Assembly (NCBI RefSeq): GCF_001647285.1
Contig: NZ_LRML01000007.1
Span: 215,440-279,439, forward strand
Direction of reading: 5' to 3'
Source: Rufibacter roseus
GTDB taxonomy: Bacteria > Bacteroidota > Bacteroidia > Cytophagales > Hymenobacteraceae
Length of the DNA stretch: 64,000 bases
Below the pieces are notes generated by a model, which saw only the letters and a program-made list of their open reading frames with translations, made no database searches and had not been told where the DNA came from. Numbering within the stretch: position 1 is the first letter of the stretch; the number at the start of each line of letters is the position of its first letter. This document shows positions 17,116 to 26,574 of this stretch, one piece after another. Position numbers and translations under genes: made by a program.

Positions 17116-18819
17116 TTAGAAATACCGCTGCGCCAAGGCTTTATCATGGCCATAAATATCGTCTCTGAAATGGACAGTACCGTCATCTTCTACCCAGGCG
17201 GTAAAGTACACTAAATACACCGGCACGTTTTCTGGCAAGTCTACCCGCTGTTGGGTAGAAGCGTTCATGGCATTTTCCACTCGGTTACGGTTCCAGCCGG
17301 GCTTCTCTTGTAGCAGGTAGGTAGCCAATTCAGCGGGACGTTCAACACGCACGCAACCGTGGCTAAAATCACGCCCTGCCTCACTGAAAAGATGGTCAGC
17401 GGGGGTGTCGTGCAGGTAAACAGCATATTCGTTCGGAAACATGAATTTCACCCGGCCTAGGGCATTGTTTGGTCCAGGTCGCTGCCTGATGCGGTATTTG
17501 AAATTGTGGCGGGTCATGGTGTACCAGTTCACACGGCTAACCGGTATACGGCGGGCGTTGGGTCCAAATGTGTTCACCATTTCCATGTTCTGGCTTGATA
17601 GCCAGTTGCGGTTGCGCTGCAGTTTGGGGGCAATCTCTTCCTCCACAATGCTGTTAGGCACGTTCCAGTACGGAGAGAACATGAGGTACTGAATTTGGTG
17701 GCTGAAAATTGGGGTGGCGTGCATGGTTTTACCTACCACCGCTTTCATACGCAATGCCTCTTTTCCATCTTCATATACTGATACTCTAAACCCCGGTATG
17801 TTTACCATTACGTATCGGTTCTGGCTGTTGTCGGCGTCCAGGTCTTTCGGGAGCCAGCGCCAGCGTTCCATGTTCAGGAGAATCTGGTCAATGCGTTCGT
17901 CTACACTTACGTTTAAAGCACCATAAGTCTGTGGTCCAAGAATTCCGTCTACCGTTAAGCCGTGGCGTTTCTGAAAATCCTTCACGGCCGTTTCCACCTG
18001 AAGGTCATACACCCAAAAAGCGGTGTCCTGTTCCTGCACGGTTTGCTGTGGCAGCAACCGCTTTCTGACCTCCACTACCACCTGTGCCGTGTCGTTAGGC
18101 TTTACAATATCTTGTCCTTTCACTTCAGACCACCCGCCCTGCTCTTTTATTTGCCGGTAGCGCACCAAGGCCTCTCTAAGTTTCTGGTACCCCTGGTGCA
18201 GGGCTTCGAACTCATAGAAAGGATGTGTGGAATCCTTCTGCGCCAGAATCTCGGTTAATGCTTTGTCTAGCTTTATTTTGTTTTTTCTTATCTCCCACTC
18301 AATTGCCGAAGTGCTGTGCGGGTCTACGGTACCTTTGTAAAAATCAGAGGCATAGTTAAAATAAGAGGCAGTCAGGGCTACATCAAGTTCCTGCTGCGTT
18401 TTCTCTTTCCGCGGGTCTACCTGGCTCATTGACTCAAAAGCCCTGTAAGCTTCCCTTATATTTTTTACGCGATAGTCTTTCGGGTTCAGGCCTTCTTTGC
18501 GGGCATGCTCAATGGCTTCAATCAGTTTATCGGCGTGAGATACAAGTTTGCCGTTTCTGAACCAGGCCAGCTGGTAACGGCGGCTTTGGTAAAACTTTTC
18601 TACCAGTGGCAAGTGCTGCCGGTACTCCTCTTGCTGCTGGACGTATTGGTGCACAAAGGCACTGTCGGCTCGTAAAGTATCTGCGGAAAGGTGTGAGGTA
18701 GCACCAGTGGTTTTTTCTGATTGTGCAGAAACAGGTGCGTTGATCAGAAATAGACATATCAAAAAAAAACACAAAAACAGATTTGGTAAGCGGATATAAA
18801 GGGCAGTGGAATCTCTCAT
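17116..18819 (-). CDS. murein L,D-transpeptidase (YcbB-like)
   Basis: 567 residues from the ATG at 18819. I prefer this over an upstream frame start at 18903 because it opens a signal peptide (LFLCFFLICLFLINAPVSA). An N-terminal helical scaffold region is followed by a peptidoglycan-binding motif (VKDFQKRHGLTVDGILGPQTYGALN, about 290-315) and the YkuD catalytic core with HDTPADHLF and SHGCVRVE (Cys at about 488). It forms 3-3 crosslinks between meso-diaminopimelate residues, or attaches proteins, in the periplasm. The scaffold plus PG-binding order matches YcbB/LdtD. Confidence 0.9.
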   Translation of the reverse strand: MRDSTALYIRLPNLFLCFFLICLFLINAPVSAQSEKTTGATSHLSADTLRADSAFVHQYVQQQEEYRQHLPLVEKFYQSRRYQLAWFRNGKLVSHADKLIEAIEHARKEGLNPKDYRVKNIREAYRAFESMSQVDPRKEKTQQELDVALTASYFNYASDFYKGTVDPHSTSAIEWEIRKNKIKLDKALTEILAQKDSTHPFYEFEALHQGYQKLREALVRYRQIKEQGGWSEVKGQDIVKPNDTAQVVVEVRKRLLPQQTVQEQDTAFWVYDLQVETAVKDFQKRHGLTVDGILGPQTYGALNVSVDERIDQILLNMERWRWLPKDLDADNSQNRYVMVNIPGFRVSVYEDGKEALRMKAVVGKTMHATPIFSHQIQYLMFSPYWNVPNSIVEEEIAPKLQRNRNWLSSQNMEMVNTFGPNARRIPVSRVNWYTMTRHNFKYRIRQRPGPNNALGRVKFMFPNEYAVYLHDTPADHLFSEAGRDFSHGCVRVERPAELATYLLQEKPGWNRNRVENAMNASTQQRVDLPENVPVYLVYFTAWVEDDGTVHFRDDIYGHDKALAQRYF

Positions 18820-19162
18820 ATTACTATCAAAGGAAACTATTAAATCAATTGGCTCTTGCCCTTGCTGAAGCTGACGAGAAGGGCGATTATGTGAAATGCA
18901 CAAGAGAGCCGGTCTCTATATAATACAAAATCAAGGCCAAAAGGTTTGTTCTTCTTTGAATTCCTGCCTTCTGGCAATCATTTTCGGCCTTTTTGATTAA
19001 AAGCAGGCCGAAAACAGCCCGCTGTGCAATAGCAGTTTGTAAAGATTATTCTTTGATTGATACTAAAGACTGAAGAGAAACAGAGCATTAGAAGTTTAAA
19101 CCCCTTCCACTGGCACTCGTTAATAATGGAGAAATCTATTGTTCACTTAACGTAAACATCCG
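18820..19162. other. divergent intergenic region
   Basis: Holds one clean palindromic repeat (18981-19014). A near-match to the -7 box (TTCCTTTG on the minus strand, about 18830) lies just upstream of the transpeptidase. Nothing else seen. Confidence 0.45.
18981..19014. repeat. palindromic intergenic repeat copy 6
   Basis: Arms TTTTCGGCCT and AGGCCGAAAA, nearly perfect; lies between divergent genes, so it is not simply a terminator. Confidence 0.8.
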
Positions 19163-20092
19163 ATGCAGAGACGAGATAGAGAAAACCAGAACTACGGTGA
19201 CTTTTATACAAATGATGGAAACAGTTACCACACCAGCAATACCGGCAACAGATTTGAGGTAAGAACGCAGGACTTTCGGCACCAGGCATGGCCTGAGCGC
19301 GACTATATTCGGGGCGATCACCAACAATATAATGACTGGCATGGCCGTGACATGAGCCGAGACTACAATCACCTGCACCAGTACCCCAGAAATAACCAGG
19401 ACCAGCATAGGAATGAACAGAATTTCAACCGCTCCTCCTACCAAGACCAACAGCACAACGAGCGCTTCAGCAACCAGAACCCAAACAGGCAAAACTGGGG
19501 CAGCGACTCAAACCATGATCAACGCTATACCAATAACTACTCGCGCGACCGTGATCAGTTTGGAAACCAGTACCAGGACAACTTCCGGCATGACCCTACC
19601 TTAACCAGAGGCGGCCAGGACGAGGACCTTCTGGGCAACATTCGTCAGGGTTACGGCATCTCCAGCTTTGACGGCACCTCAGACCGGTTTAACACCTTGA
19701 ACAGTCCGCACCGTTACGGCACCCAGCAAAATGAGCAGAACTACCTCTCCGGCGACCGTGACGGCTACCGCAGCAGCCAATACGGCGGAGGCTTAGGTGA
19801 TGGTGGCTTCCACTCACACCGGGGCGTTCCAGATTATGGTCGCGGTAACTTTGCCGAGAACGAAGGCACCGGCATGGGCAGCTCGTACGGAGGTAAAAAT
19901 TACGGCGGCGGCCATGGCTACACCGGCGGACACAGAGGCGGCACCTGGGGCGACAGCTCGTACGGCAGCTACTCCGGCAACTTTAGCGGAACAAGCCCAA
20001 TGGGTGGCAGCAGCTACGGTAACGGCCGAAGCAGCTACGGCAACTCCTCGCAAAACACTGACCGTGGCGTGAGCGAATTAGGTGGCCATTAA
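19163..20092 (+). CDS. Q/N/G/Y/R-rich low-complexity protein
   Basis: 309 residues, no signal peptide or membrane helix. The first half is rich in Asn, Gln, Asp, Arg, His and Tyr (RNEQNFNRSSYQDQQHNER). The second half turns into Gly/Ser/Tyr repeats (SSYGGKNYGGGHGYTGG; GSSYGNGRSSYGN). A short less biased stretch (GGQDEDLLGNIRQGYGISS, about 150) separates them. The composition is prion-like and disordered, like RNA-binding condensate proteins. A plus-strand terminator at 20123 and consistent codon use support it as a real gene. Function unknown; a BON- or stress-protein-associated linker is one alternative. Confidence 0.7.
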   Translation: MQRRDRENQNYGDFYTNDGNSYHTSNTGNRFEVRTQDFRHQAWPERDYIRGDHQQYNDWHGRDMSRDYNHLHQYPRNNQDQHRNEQNFNRSSYQDQQHNERFSNQNPNRQNWGSDSNHDQRYTNNYSRDRDQFGNQYQDNFRHDPTLTRGGQDEDLLGNIRQGYGISSFDGTSDRFNTLNSPHRYGTQQNEQNYLSGDRDGYRSSQYGGGLGDGGFHSHRGVPDYGRGNFAENEGTGMGSSYGGKNYGGGHGYTGGHRGGTWGDSSYGSYSGNFSGTSPMGGSSYGNGRSSYGNSSQNTDRGVSELGGH

Positions 20093-20122
20093 CATCAATA
20101 CCTCATTTTAGTTGAGTATAGG

Positions 20123-20170
20123 AATCTCCTGACTATAGAACTTCACTTCTTAGGTCAGGAGATTTTTTTT
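20123..20170 (+). terminator. intrinsic terminator
   Basis: Perfect 11-bp stem AATCTCCTGAC / GTCAGGAGATT followed by eight T. It ends the low-complexity protein gene. Confidence 0.9.
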
Positions 20171-20221
20171 GATGTACTTTAAGACAACTATAGCAAGGGA
20201 ATTTAAAATTTCTGCCATTCT

Positions 20222-20261
20222 CGTTTTAGCCTTGTTTTTTAAAAATCTGCCTTAAAACAGA
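20222..20261. repeat. palindromic intergenic repeat copy 7
   Basis: Arms CGTTTTAGCCTTGTTTT and AAATCTGCCTTAAAACAG. Confidence 0.75.
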
Positions 20262-20312
20262 AGCGGGAAAATCCATTCTTTGTCCCCTCTGAAAATTTTC
20301 ATTCTATTTTAA

Positions 20313-20344
20313 TTGTTAATTCAACACTTTTATTACTAACTTTA
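20313..20344 (+). promoter_or_regulatory. candidate promoter of GH8 gene
   Basis: TTG at 20313, a 21-nt spacer, then TAACTTTA at 20337, one base off the Bacteroidota TAnnTTTG -7 box. Leader of about 95 nt to the ATG at 20443. Confidence 0.35.
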
Positions 20345-20442
20345 TGACAATGAACCATTACCATACCCGTGGTGGTTTGATATTTTCCTGAAATAGTGGC
20401 GTGTCTTTTTCTATTTTATTAAAAGTATAAGCTTACAAGTAC

Positions 20443-21927
20443 ATGAAGTATTATAACAAGTTGCAGACAATGGTGTACACCTTGTGCTGCCTGGTAACAC
20501 TGGGTAGTTTAGTTAGCTGCGGAAAAGATGACGGGGGGCAAAGCACGGAACCCACTGCCACTCAAATTGAGGTGACTGTTAAAAATGCTACGTCCGGTGA
20601 GAAAGCCGCTGGCATTGAAGTGCTTCTATTCAAAGATCCATCTACCCAAAGCTCCGGCCGCGTACCTAGTAACGCATTACGCAAAGTTACTTCAGACGCG
20701 AACGGAGTAGCTCTTTTCAATATTCAGACGGTGCCAAATCTTTCTACCTCGGGCACCTTGTACACCACCGTGCTAGACGGCTCAAATGAAGTAATAGGTT
20801 CAGTGGCTGTTGAGTATAAAAAAGGAGAAACGGTAAAAAAGGACTTACCCATTCAACCTAAAACCAACAACGGCGGCTCGAACCCAGAACCAGGTGAAAT
20901 GCTTGGGTATAAACCCGCCACCATTACCACAGAATTAGCCATGAGCGAGTACAACCGCTGGAAAACCACCCAGGTGGTGGCCTGCGGTGATGGTCTCCGT
21001 GTCATTGCTGACCCGGCGGCTGAGACCAAAGTTGAAGCCATTGGGTTTGGCATGCTGCTGGCTGCCTACGCCCAAGACAAAACCACCTTTGACGGGCTTC
21101 ACCGGTTTTATAACAACAAACGCACTCCTCAGGCTGCTAACATGATGGCTTGGTCTGTGACTTGCTCGGGCATATTAGACCCCGGCAGTGCTACCGACGG
21201 AGACATTGACGTAGCCTTCGCGCTGATTGTAGCCAGCAATAAATGGGGATCTACCTACCTGAACGCCGCCAAAGATATCTTGAAAATCATCAGTGATAAA
21301 TTGATTGTGAGTTGCACCGTAAACGGGAAAAGCATTTACGTACTGGCACCCGGCTACAGCAACGTTGCCTGGGGTGGCTGTAATATGACCGACCTCATGT
21401 ACCACACCCCTGCTTTCTTTAGAGTATTCGCGGAGGTTACCGGTAACAGCAAATGGTCTCAGCTAGCCGATGACACGTATGATCTACTTAACGCGGGCGC
21501 ACACCCTACCACCGGACTGGTACCAGATTGGCAGACTGCCAGCGGCACCCCTGGTCCTGGCGGAAGAGCAGGTCATTTTGGTTATGATGCTTGCCGCGCT
21601 CCCTGGAGAATTACCTTAGATTACCTCTGGAACGGAAACACCAAGGCTGAAGCCTGGGCAAAGAAAGTATCTAATTTCGCGAACGGAGTAGGGCCTGCCA
21701 ACATCAAAGACGGGTACGAATTAAACGGTACCCCCCGCGGCACCAATGGCAACAACAGCGCCTTCTTAGGCGGCTTTACGGTAGCTGCAATGGCCCACAG
21801 CCAGGAACGGGTAGACAGATTCGGCACTGAACTAGCCAAGCTCAGAGACAATTACTGGTTTAACCTGAACACCCGCGTGCTGTACCTATTCACACTTACC
21901 GGTTTATTCTACGAGCCAGCTGTATAA
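20443..21927 (+). CDS. glycoside hydrolase family 8 lipoprotein
   Basis: 494 residues. Lipoprotein signal with lipobox LVSC (Cys at about 26), then an Ig-like carboxypeptidase-regulatory-type domain (about 40-140), then a GH8 (alpha/alpha)6 barrel. The general acid Glu sits in VEAIGFGMLLAAY (about 197), and the family signature ATDGDIDVAFAL is at about 250. GH8 enzymes cut beta-1,4 glucans, xylan or chitosan; the exact substrate is open. The lipid anchor suggests a cell-surface or periplasmic location. It is convergent with a CE2-like esterase, which supports hemicellulose use. Confidence 0.87.
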   Translation: MKYYNKLQTMVYTLCCLVTLGSLVSCGKDDGGQSTEPTATQIEVTVKNATSGEKAAGIEVLLFKDPSTQSSGRVPSNALRKVTSDANGVALFNIQTVPNLSTSGTLYTTVLDGSNEVIGSVAVEYKKGETVKKDLPIQPKTNNGGSNPEPGEMLGYKPATITTELAMSEYNRWKTTQVVACGDGLRVIADPAAETKVEAIGFGMLLAAYAQDKTTFDGLHRFYNNKRTPQAANMMAWSVTCSGILDPGSATDGDIDVAFALIVASNKWGSTYLNAAKDILKIISDKLIVSCTVNGKSIYVLAPGYSNVAWGGCNMTDLMYHTPAFFRVFAEVTGNSKWSQLADDTYDLLNAGAHPTTGLVPDWQTASGTPGPGGRAGHFGYDACRAPWRITLDYLWNGNTKAEAWAKKVSNFANGVGPANIKDGYELNGTPRGTNGNNSAFLGGFTVAAMAHSQERVDRFGTELAKLRDNYWFNLNTRVLYLFTLTGLFYEPAV

Positions 21928-21949
21928 GAGACATATATAAACAATGAAC

Positions 21950-21984
21950 AAAAAGGCCTGCCGTTTCATACGGCAGGCCTTTTT
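21950..21984. terminator. bidirectional terminator
   Basis: 15-bp perfect stem AAAAAGGCCTGCCGT / ACGGCAGGCCTTTTT with a 5-nt loop, between convergent GH8 and esterase genes. Confidence 0.92.
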
Positions 21985-22042
21985 GTTGTTTTAATGGTTA
22001 ACCAAAATATTCCATGTTAACGGACTAATGCAGGTTAGAAGG

Positions 22043-23164
22043 TTATTCCAGCAGCTTTTTGAAAAACGGCATCAGCTCATTGGCCATTATGCCGTGCTCG
22101 GAAACACTGGGGTGACCAGTACAGCCTGTGGCTTGCATGGGCTTAAAAAAGTGCAGTGCAACAGGTTTGTCAGAAGGAAAAGCCAGATCAATTTGGGCTT
22201 TTACGGTGGCAAGGTAATTTTCCAGATTCTGCTTTTTAGCACCGTTCAGCATGGGGCTGCTCAGTAGTGCCACCTGCGCCTGCGGATACTTTGACTTCAC
22301 GTTCCTCACAAACTCCACATAGCGGCTCACAAAACGGGCGCTGTCAAAAGGCAGCCTCACTGACTTTCCATCGCCGTCACTGAAATCATTGGTACCAAGG
22401 GCAATGCTTATAATTTCAGGCGTAAACTTTCTAAAATCCCAGCGTTGGGTAGTGGCAGGCTGAAAGTCTAATTTTTCATACACATCGGGCAAGGAGGGTC
22501 CGTTGTTATTCCAGTTCCGGTACACCCCATAGCCACTCACGCTACTCAGTACAAAGTTAGTGTTAAGAGCCCTCGCCACTCTGGGGCCATACGCCATGTA
22601 GGCATTGTGCTGGTCGTGGTATTCACCGGTACCACAGGGTACTTCTGACGGATCAGCGGCAGCGCCACAGGTTATACTGTTGCCAATAAACTCGATCAGG
22701 GGCGCTGAAGAGCGGGTAACTGCTGTAGCCTTGGGAGCTATTACTTTTTGAATGACTAGTGGTCCAGAGTGCGCCTCAGTGGTTTTGTACAACCAGACGG
22801 TGTGTTTCCCAGACGTAGGTGCGTTGATTGCCAAGGTGTCTGTTAGGCCATTTATCCGCACCCGCTTCTGAAACACTCCATCCAGCTCATACTGCAGGTA
22901 GCTATGACCATCTTCCCATCCCGCCCCGGCTACCACTGTTGCTTCAGTTCCCTCAAAGGAAAACCCCACATGCGCGGCTGAAGTAATAAGCTCCAGGTTA
23001 CTGTTTGTGTTGATCTGGTACCGCCCAATAGGTTGTAAGGCAGCAGCGGTCAATTCCATCGGTTTTATGGAAGCTCCCGTTTTATAGGAAGAACAACTAA
23101 AGCAAAAAAAGCTACAGAAGGTGGCGAAACAAAAGAGCAGCAGTTTCATTGGCAACATCATCAA
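22043..23164 (-). CDS. SGNH/GDSL esterase, CE2-like
   Basis: Up to 373 residues; the ATG at 23149 (MKLLLFCF...) is an equally good start. Lipoprotein signal with lipobox CFSC. An N-terminal beta-jellyroll domain (about 50-160) precedes an SGNH domain: block I EFIGNSITCG (Ser at about 176), GTNDFSD (about 270) and a C-terminal His in GHPSVSEHG. This two-domain layout matches carbohydrate esterase family 2, which removes acetyl groups from xylo- or mannans. Partner of the convergent GH8 gene by context. Confidence 0.83.
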   Translation of the reverse strand: MMMLPMKLLLFCFATFCSFFCFSCSSYKTGASIKPMELTAAALQPIGRYQINTNSNLELITSAAHVGFSFEGTEATVVAGAGWEDGHSYLQYELDGVFQKRVRINGLTDTLAINAPTSGKHTVWLYKTTEAHSGPLVIQKVIAPKATAVTRSSAPLIEFIGNSITCGAAADPSEVPCGTGEYHDQHNAYMAYGPRVARALNTNFVLSSVSGYGVYRNWNNNGPSLPDVYEKLDFQPATTQRWDFRKFTPEIISIALGTNDFSDGDGKSVRLPFDSARFVSRYVEFVRNVKSKYPQAQVALLSSPMLNGAKKQNLENYLATVKAQIDLAFPSDKPVALHFFKPMQATGCTGHPSVSEHGIMANELMPFFKKLLE

Positions 23165-23686
23165 GTAAAAATCTTACACCACCTGCAAGTTAATCGCTTT
23201 GTTTAAAACTGTAGCAGGTTAAAAGTCAAATCAAACGTTACTGCTTGTTTACACTTCAGCCCAACAGTGTTTTTAGCTTGTTTTTAGAAAAGTAGGCCCA
23301 AAACATAGCTACACTCAATTGTTTTTGTTGCCAAATGCAAATTTCGTTGATGCGGCAATTACTGAGCTTGCCATGGTTAATACTGATTTTTAAGTAAAAA
23401 AAGTTATTCGCCCACCTTTTACACCTCCTTTTCCGTAAGGCATAGTGTCTTAGAAGAAGCCAACTTACAGAGGCAACAACTGAAGAAACTGCGAACGTGA
23501 CTATGCTGCCTTTTCTTAAATCCATCAAGAAATACGCGTACTCCCCCAGAAAAAACCTACCAAAGCAGGTAGATCTGCGGCGTATTCGTTATAACAAAGG
23601 CGAAAACCCAGTACAGCACCAGCTATTTTTTTAAAAGAACTAAAAAGGAGCTTCTCTTTAAAACTTAACATTTTACCCTGACCATT
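23165..23686. other. divergent intergenic region
   Basis: About 520 bp without a credible gene; overlapping small frames have no ribosome site or recognisable product. It contains one palindromic repeat (23268-23305). Promoters for the esterase and the ATP-grasp cluster must lie here. Confidence 0.45.
23268..23305. repeat. palindromic intergenic repeat copy 8
   Basis: Arms TGTTTTTAGCTTGTTTT and AAAAGTAGGCCCAAAACA; between divergent genes. Confidence 0.75.
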
Positions 23687-25288
23687 ATGGATGCAGTTGT
23701 GCGTCAGAACCATATAAGTGACATTTTCAAAGACTATCACACTCCGCCGCATTTTATAGATGAGGTTTTCCAGAAATCTGGCGAAGTCCACCCGTATTAT
23801 GAAGCAGTGTACCGTCGCTTTTTAGAATTTTCCAAAGATGAATTCAAGGAGCTGAACGAACACGCTAAAATGTCATTTTTCAACCAGGGAATCACCTTCT
23901 CGGTGTACTCAGACGAGGCCAAGGGAGTAGAACGCATTTTCCCGTTTGACCTGTTCCCGCGCATTATTCCGGCGGCCGAATGGGCCAGGTTAGAAGAAGG
24001 GGTTATCCAGCGGTGCCAGGCTATGAACCTGTTCATAGAAGACATTTATGGAGATCAGCATATCCTGCGCGACAAGGTGGTTCCGTCTGAGCTTATCTTT
24101 TCTTCTAAGAGCTATCTCAAGGCCATGCTGGGTATGAAACCTATCGGCGGCATCTATAACCATATTTCGGGCACTGATCTTATCAAGCATAGTGATGGCA
24201 ACTACTATGTGTTGGAAGATAACCTGCGCTGCCCTTCCGGAATCAGCTACGTGCTGTCTAACCGGGTAGCCATGAAACGCACGCTCTTCCAGATGTTCCG
24301 TCAGTTTAATGTAAACACCGTGCATGAATACCCGCAGGAACTGCTGGCCACCATGCAATCAGTAGCACCTAATGGCATAGACGCCCCTACGTGCGTGGTA
24401 TTAACTCCGGGGGTATATAACTCAGCGTATTTTGAACATGCATTTCTGGCGCTGACCATGGGGGTTCCATTGGTAGAAGGCCGCGACCTGTACGTGGAGA
24501 AGAACTTTGTGTACATGAAGACCATCAATGGCCCGAAGCGGGTAGATGTAGTGTACCGTCGTTTAGACGATGAGTTTCTGGACCCTATGACATTCCGGCC
24601 AGATTCTATGCTGGGGGTACCTGGTATTATGGCGGCTTACAAGAAAGGCAACGTCAATCTTTTGAACGCCCCTGGCACTGGCTTCGCTGATGACAAAGCG
24701 GTGTATTCTTACGTGCCAGACATCATCAGATATTACCTTCAGCAGGAGCCTATTCTAAACAACGTACACACCTACCGTTGCGAAAAAGACGATGACCTGC
24801 AGTATGTACTAGAGAACATGGAGAAGTTGGTGGTAAAGCCGGTAGATGAAAGTGGCGGCTACGGCATCTTAATTGGGAGCAAAGCCTCCAAGGAGCAAAT
24901 AAATGAGTTTAAACAACTAGTCACCCAAAACCGCCGCAAATACATAGCACAGCCTATCATGGATCTTTCGGTGCATGCCACGTTTATTGAGGGCGCTGAC
25001 CAGTTTGAACCCCGGCATGTAGACCTGAGAACCTTTACTTTACTGGGCAAAGACCGGCAGTTTGTGCTAAAGGGTGGTCTTTCAAGGGTGGCGCTCAAAA
25101 AAGATAGCCTTATCGTGAATTCTTCGCAAGGCGGCGGCTCCAAAGACACTTGGGTTATGATGGAAGAAGGTTCCGCCATGAATATGTCGCAGAACCAGCA
25201 AGAAGGCAAGCAGGCTATGTCTATGAACGGTAAAACCATGTCTATGGGACCCGATGGAATGACCATGGGCTCCATGAAAACAGAGTAA
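23687..25288 (+). CDS. circularly permuted ATP-grasp protein
   Basis: 533 residues. Matches the CP-ATP-grasp family (old DUF404/DUF407): IFPFDLFPRIIPAAEWARLEEG (about 83-104), LEDNLRCPSGISYVL (about 178), LVVKPVDESGGYGILIG (about 382) and the late QPIMDLS / HVDLRTF core. The family is predicted to form amide bonds, probably making a small peptide or modifying a protein. It is the first gene of a four-gene set with alpha-E, transglutaminase and Zn-metallopeptidase genes. Odd point: the last 40 or so residues are very Met-rich (MNMS, MSMNGKTMSMG, MTMGSM), unlike the rest. Confidence 0.88.
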   Translation: MDAVVRQNHISDIFKDYHTPPHFIDEVFQKSGEVHPYYEAVYRRFLEFSKDEFKELNEHAKMSFFNQGITFSVYSDEAKGVERIFPFDLFPRIIPAAEWARLEEGVIQRCQAMNLFIEDIYGDQHILRDKVVPSELIFSSKSYLKAMLGMKPIGGIYNHISGTDLIKHSDGNYYVLEDNLRCPSGISYVLSNRVAMKRTLFQMFRQFNVNTVHEYPQELLATMQSVAPNGIDAPTCVVLTPGVYNSAYFEHAFLALTMGVPLVEGRDLYVEKNFVYMKTINGPKRVDVVYRRLDDEFLDPMTFRPDSMLGVPGIMAAYKKGNVNLLNAPGTGFADDKAVYSYVPDIIRYYLQQEPILNNVHTYRCEKDDDLQYVLENMEKLVVKPVDESGGYGILIGSKASKEQINEFKQLVTQNRRKYIAQPIMDLSVHATFIEGADQFEPRHVDLRTFTLLGKDRQFVLKGGLSRVALKKDSLIVNSSQGGGSKDTWVMMEEGSAMNMSQNQQEGKQAMSMNGKTMSMGPDGMTMGSMKTE

Positions 25289-25302
25289 CTTCTTTCCAAC
25301 CG

Positions 25303-25340
25303 CGTTTTCGGCCTCCTTTTAAGAAAACAAGCCAAAAACA
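25303..25340. repeat. palindromic intergenic repeat copy 9
   Basis: Arms GTTTTCGGCCTCCTTTT and AAAACAAGCCAAAAAC, 15 nt after the ATP-grasp stop. Confidence 0.75.
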
Positions 25341-25562
25341 GGAAAGCTTTGAATAGTGAAAGAACAAATCTTCTGCAAGTTTAGGAATAGGATTGATCTC
25401 TGCCTCTCTCGCCGCTCTTTCGGATTTACCAATTCAGAACAGCACAAAAAAAGCGCAGAGCTATAGACAGCAAATGCAGAACGGACAAGGAACTTTTCAG
25501 GTGATATATTAATGCCAGAAAGACCACTATTAAAAAAACAAAAACAAGAGTCCTGAAAACAC

Positions 25563-25590
25563 AGGACTCAGAACTCAAGACTCAGAACTA
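25563..25590. repeat. period-7 array: AGGACTC-type
   Basis: Four adjoining units AGGACTC, AGAACTC, AAGACTC, AGAACTA. An inverted half-copy AGTCCTG lies just before it. Confidence 0.75.
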
Positions 25591-25598
25591 CTTAAAAT

Positions 25599-26552
25599 AT
25601 GCTTTCAAGAATTGGAAACAGCCTGTTTTGGATGGGGCGCTACATTGAAAGAGCAGAGCATTTTGCCCGTTACACCAGAGTTCAATATGTATCATCAGTT
25701 GATGCGCCGCTAGGCCAGAGCAGGGAATTTGTGCTGGAATCAATACTGGACATGACGGGCAGCAAAGAAGATTACCAGAACGCACACCAGCAGGTGGAAG
25801 ACAACAAAGTCATCAACTTTATTTCGGTTTCTGAAGACAACCCGTTCTCGTTGCTGAGCTACATTGGCCGCATAAGAGAAAACGCCCGTGGCGCCCGCGA
25901 CAATATTTCCATTGAGCTGTGGGAGGCCATTAACCGGTTTTACCACAAAGTGAACGGCTCGCTCAGCGGGGAGCTTCCGGCGCAGGAGATTGAGTTCTTT
26001 GCCCGCCGAATTGAAGAGAACAGCTACATTACCAAAGGCTACATAGAAAACACGCTGCTCCACAATGATGTCTGGATGCTTATTTCGCTGGGCGTTCACC
26101 TGGAGCGGGCTATACAGGTCATCCGGATTTTGCAAACCAAAATGAACGATATTGAACGGCTGGGGGAAATGAAGAAAGAAAGCGCCCTGGAAAATTACCA
26201 GTGGACCACCACTCTGGAAAGTACCGAGGGCTTTGACATGTACATGCGTTGCCACCGCACCAGCCCTACCCGCAAACACGTGCTTGACTTTTTGCTGTTT
26301 GACACCCAGTTCCCTAAATCAGTGGCCTACAGTATGGAACGTGTACGCGAATGCATACAGGGCATTGCATTTCAACAGGAAGAAACAAGAAAAGAATCTA
26401 TAGAGTTTATTGCGGGAAAACTGGCGTGCCGGTTCCAGTACCTGACCATAGAGGAAGTGGAAGAAAGAACTGAATCTTTCCTGAAGAAAACGCTGGACAA
26501 CATTTATGAGTTGGCCCAGAAATTAGATCTGAAATACCTAAAGTCAAACTAA
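25599..26552 (+). CDS. alpha-E domain protein
   Basis: 317 residues, all helix. Starts with the alpha-E family landmark MLSRIGNSLFWMGRYIERAEHFAR and keeps RGARDNIS (about 95), NRFYH and a late MERVRECI segment. Alpha-E proteins (old DUF403) nearly always sit beside a CP-ATP-grasp gene and are thought to act with it; the chemistry is not settled. It is 22 bp before the transglutaminase gene, so those two are cotranscribed. Cytosolic. Confidence 0.88.
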   Translation: MLSRIGNSLFWMGRYIERAEHFARYTRVQYVSSVDAPLGQSREFVLESILDMTGSKEDYQNAHQQVEDNKVINFISVSEDNPFSLLSYIGRIRENARGARDNISIELWEAINRFYHKVNGSLSGELPAQEIEFFARRIEENSYITKGYIENTLLHNDVWMLISLGVHLERAIQVIRILQTKMNDIERLGEMKKESALENYQWTTTLESTEGFDMYMRCHRTSPTRKHVLDFLLFDTQFPKSVAYSMERVRECIQGIAFQQEETRKESIEFIAGKLACRFQYLTIEEVEERTESFLKKTLDNIYELAQKLDLKYLKSN

Positions 26553-26574
26553 TACCCGGCACGGCTTTAAGCGT

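Larger units (their letters stand above)
25289..25598. other. intergenic region inside ATP-grasp cluster
   Basis: Holds palindromic repeat copy 9 (25303) and a heptamer array (25563-25590) running up to 8 bp before the next ATG. The 310-bp gap breaks an otherwise tight gene set. Confidence 0.55.

Noticed and set aside
19136..20053. Long overlapping frames opposite or within the low-complexity gene
   Set aside because: Products of the biased composition; the plus-strand frame fits the terminator and start best.
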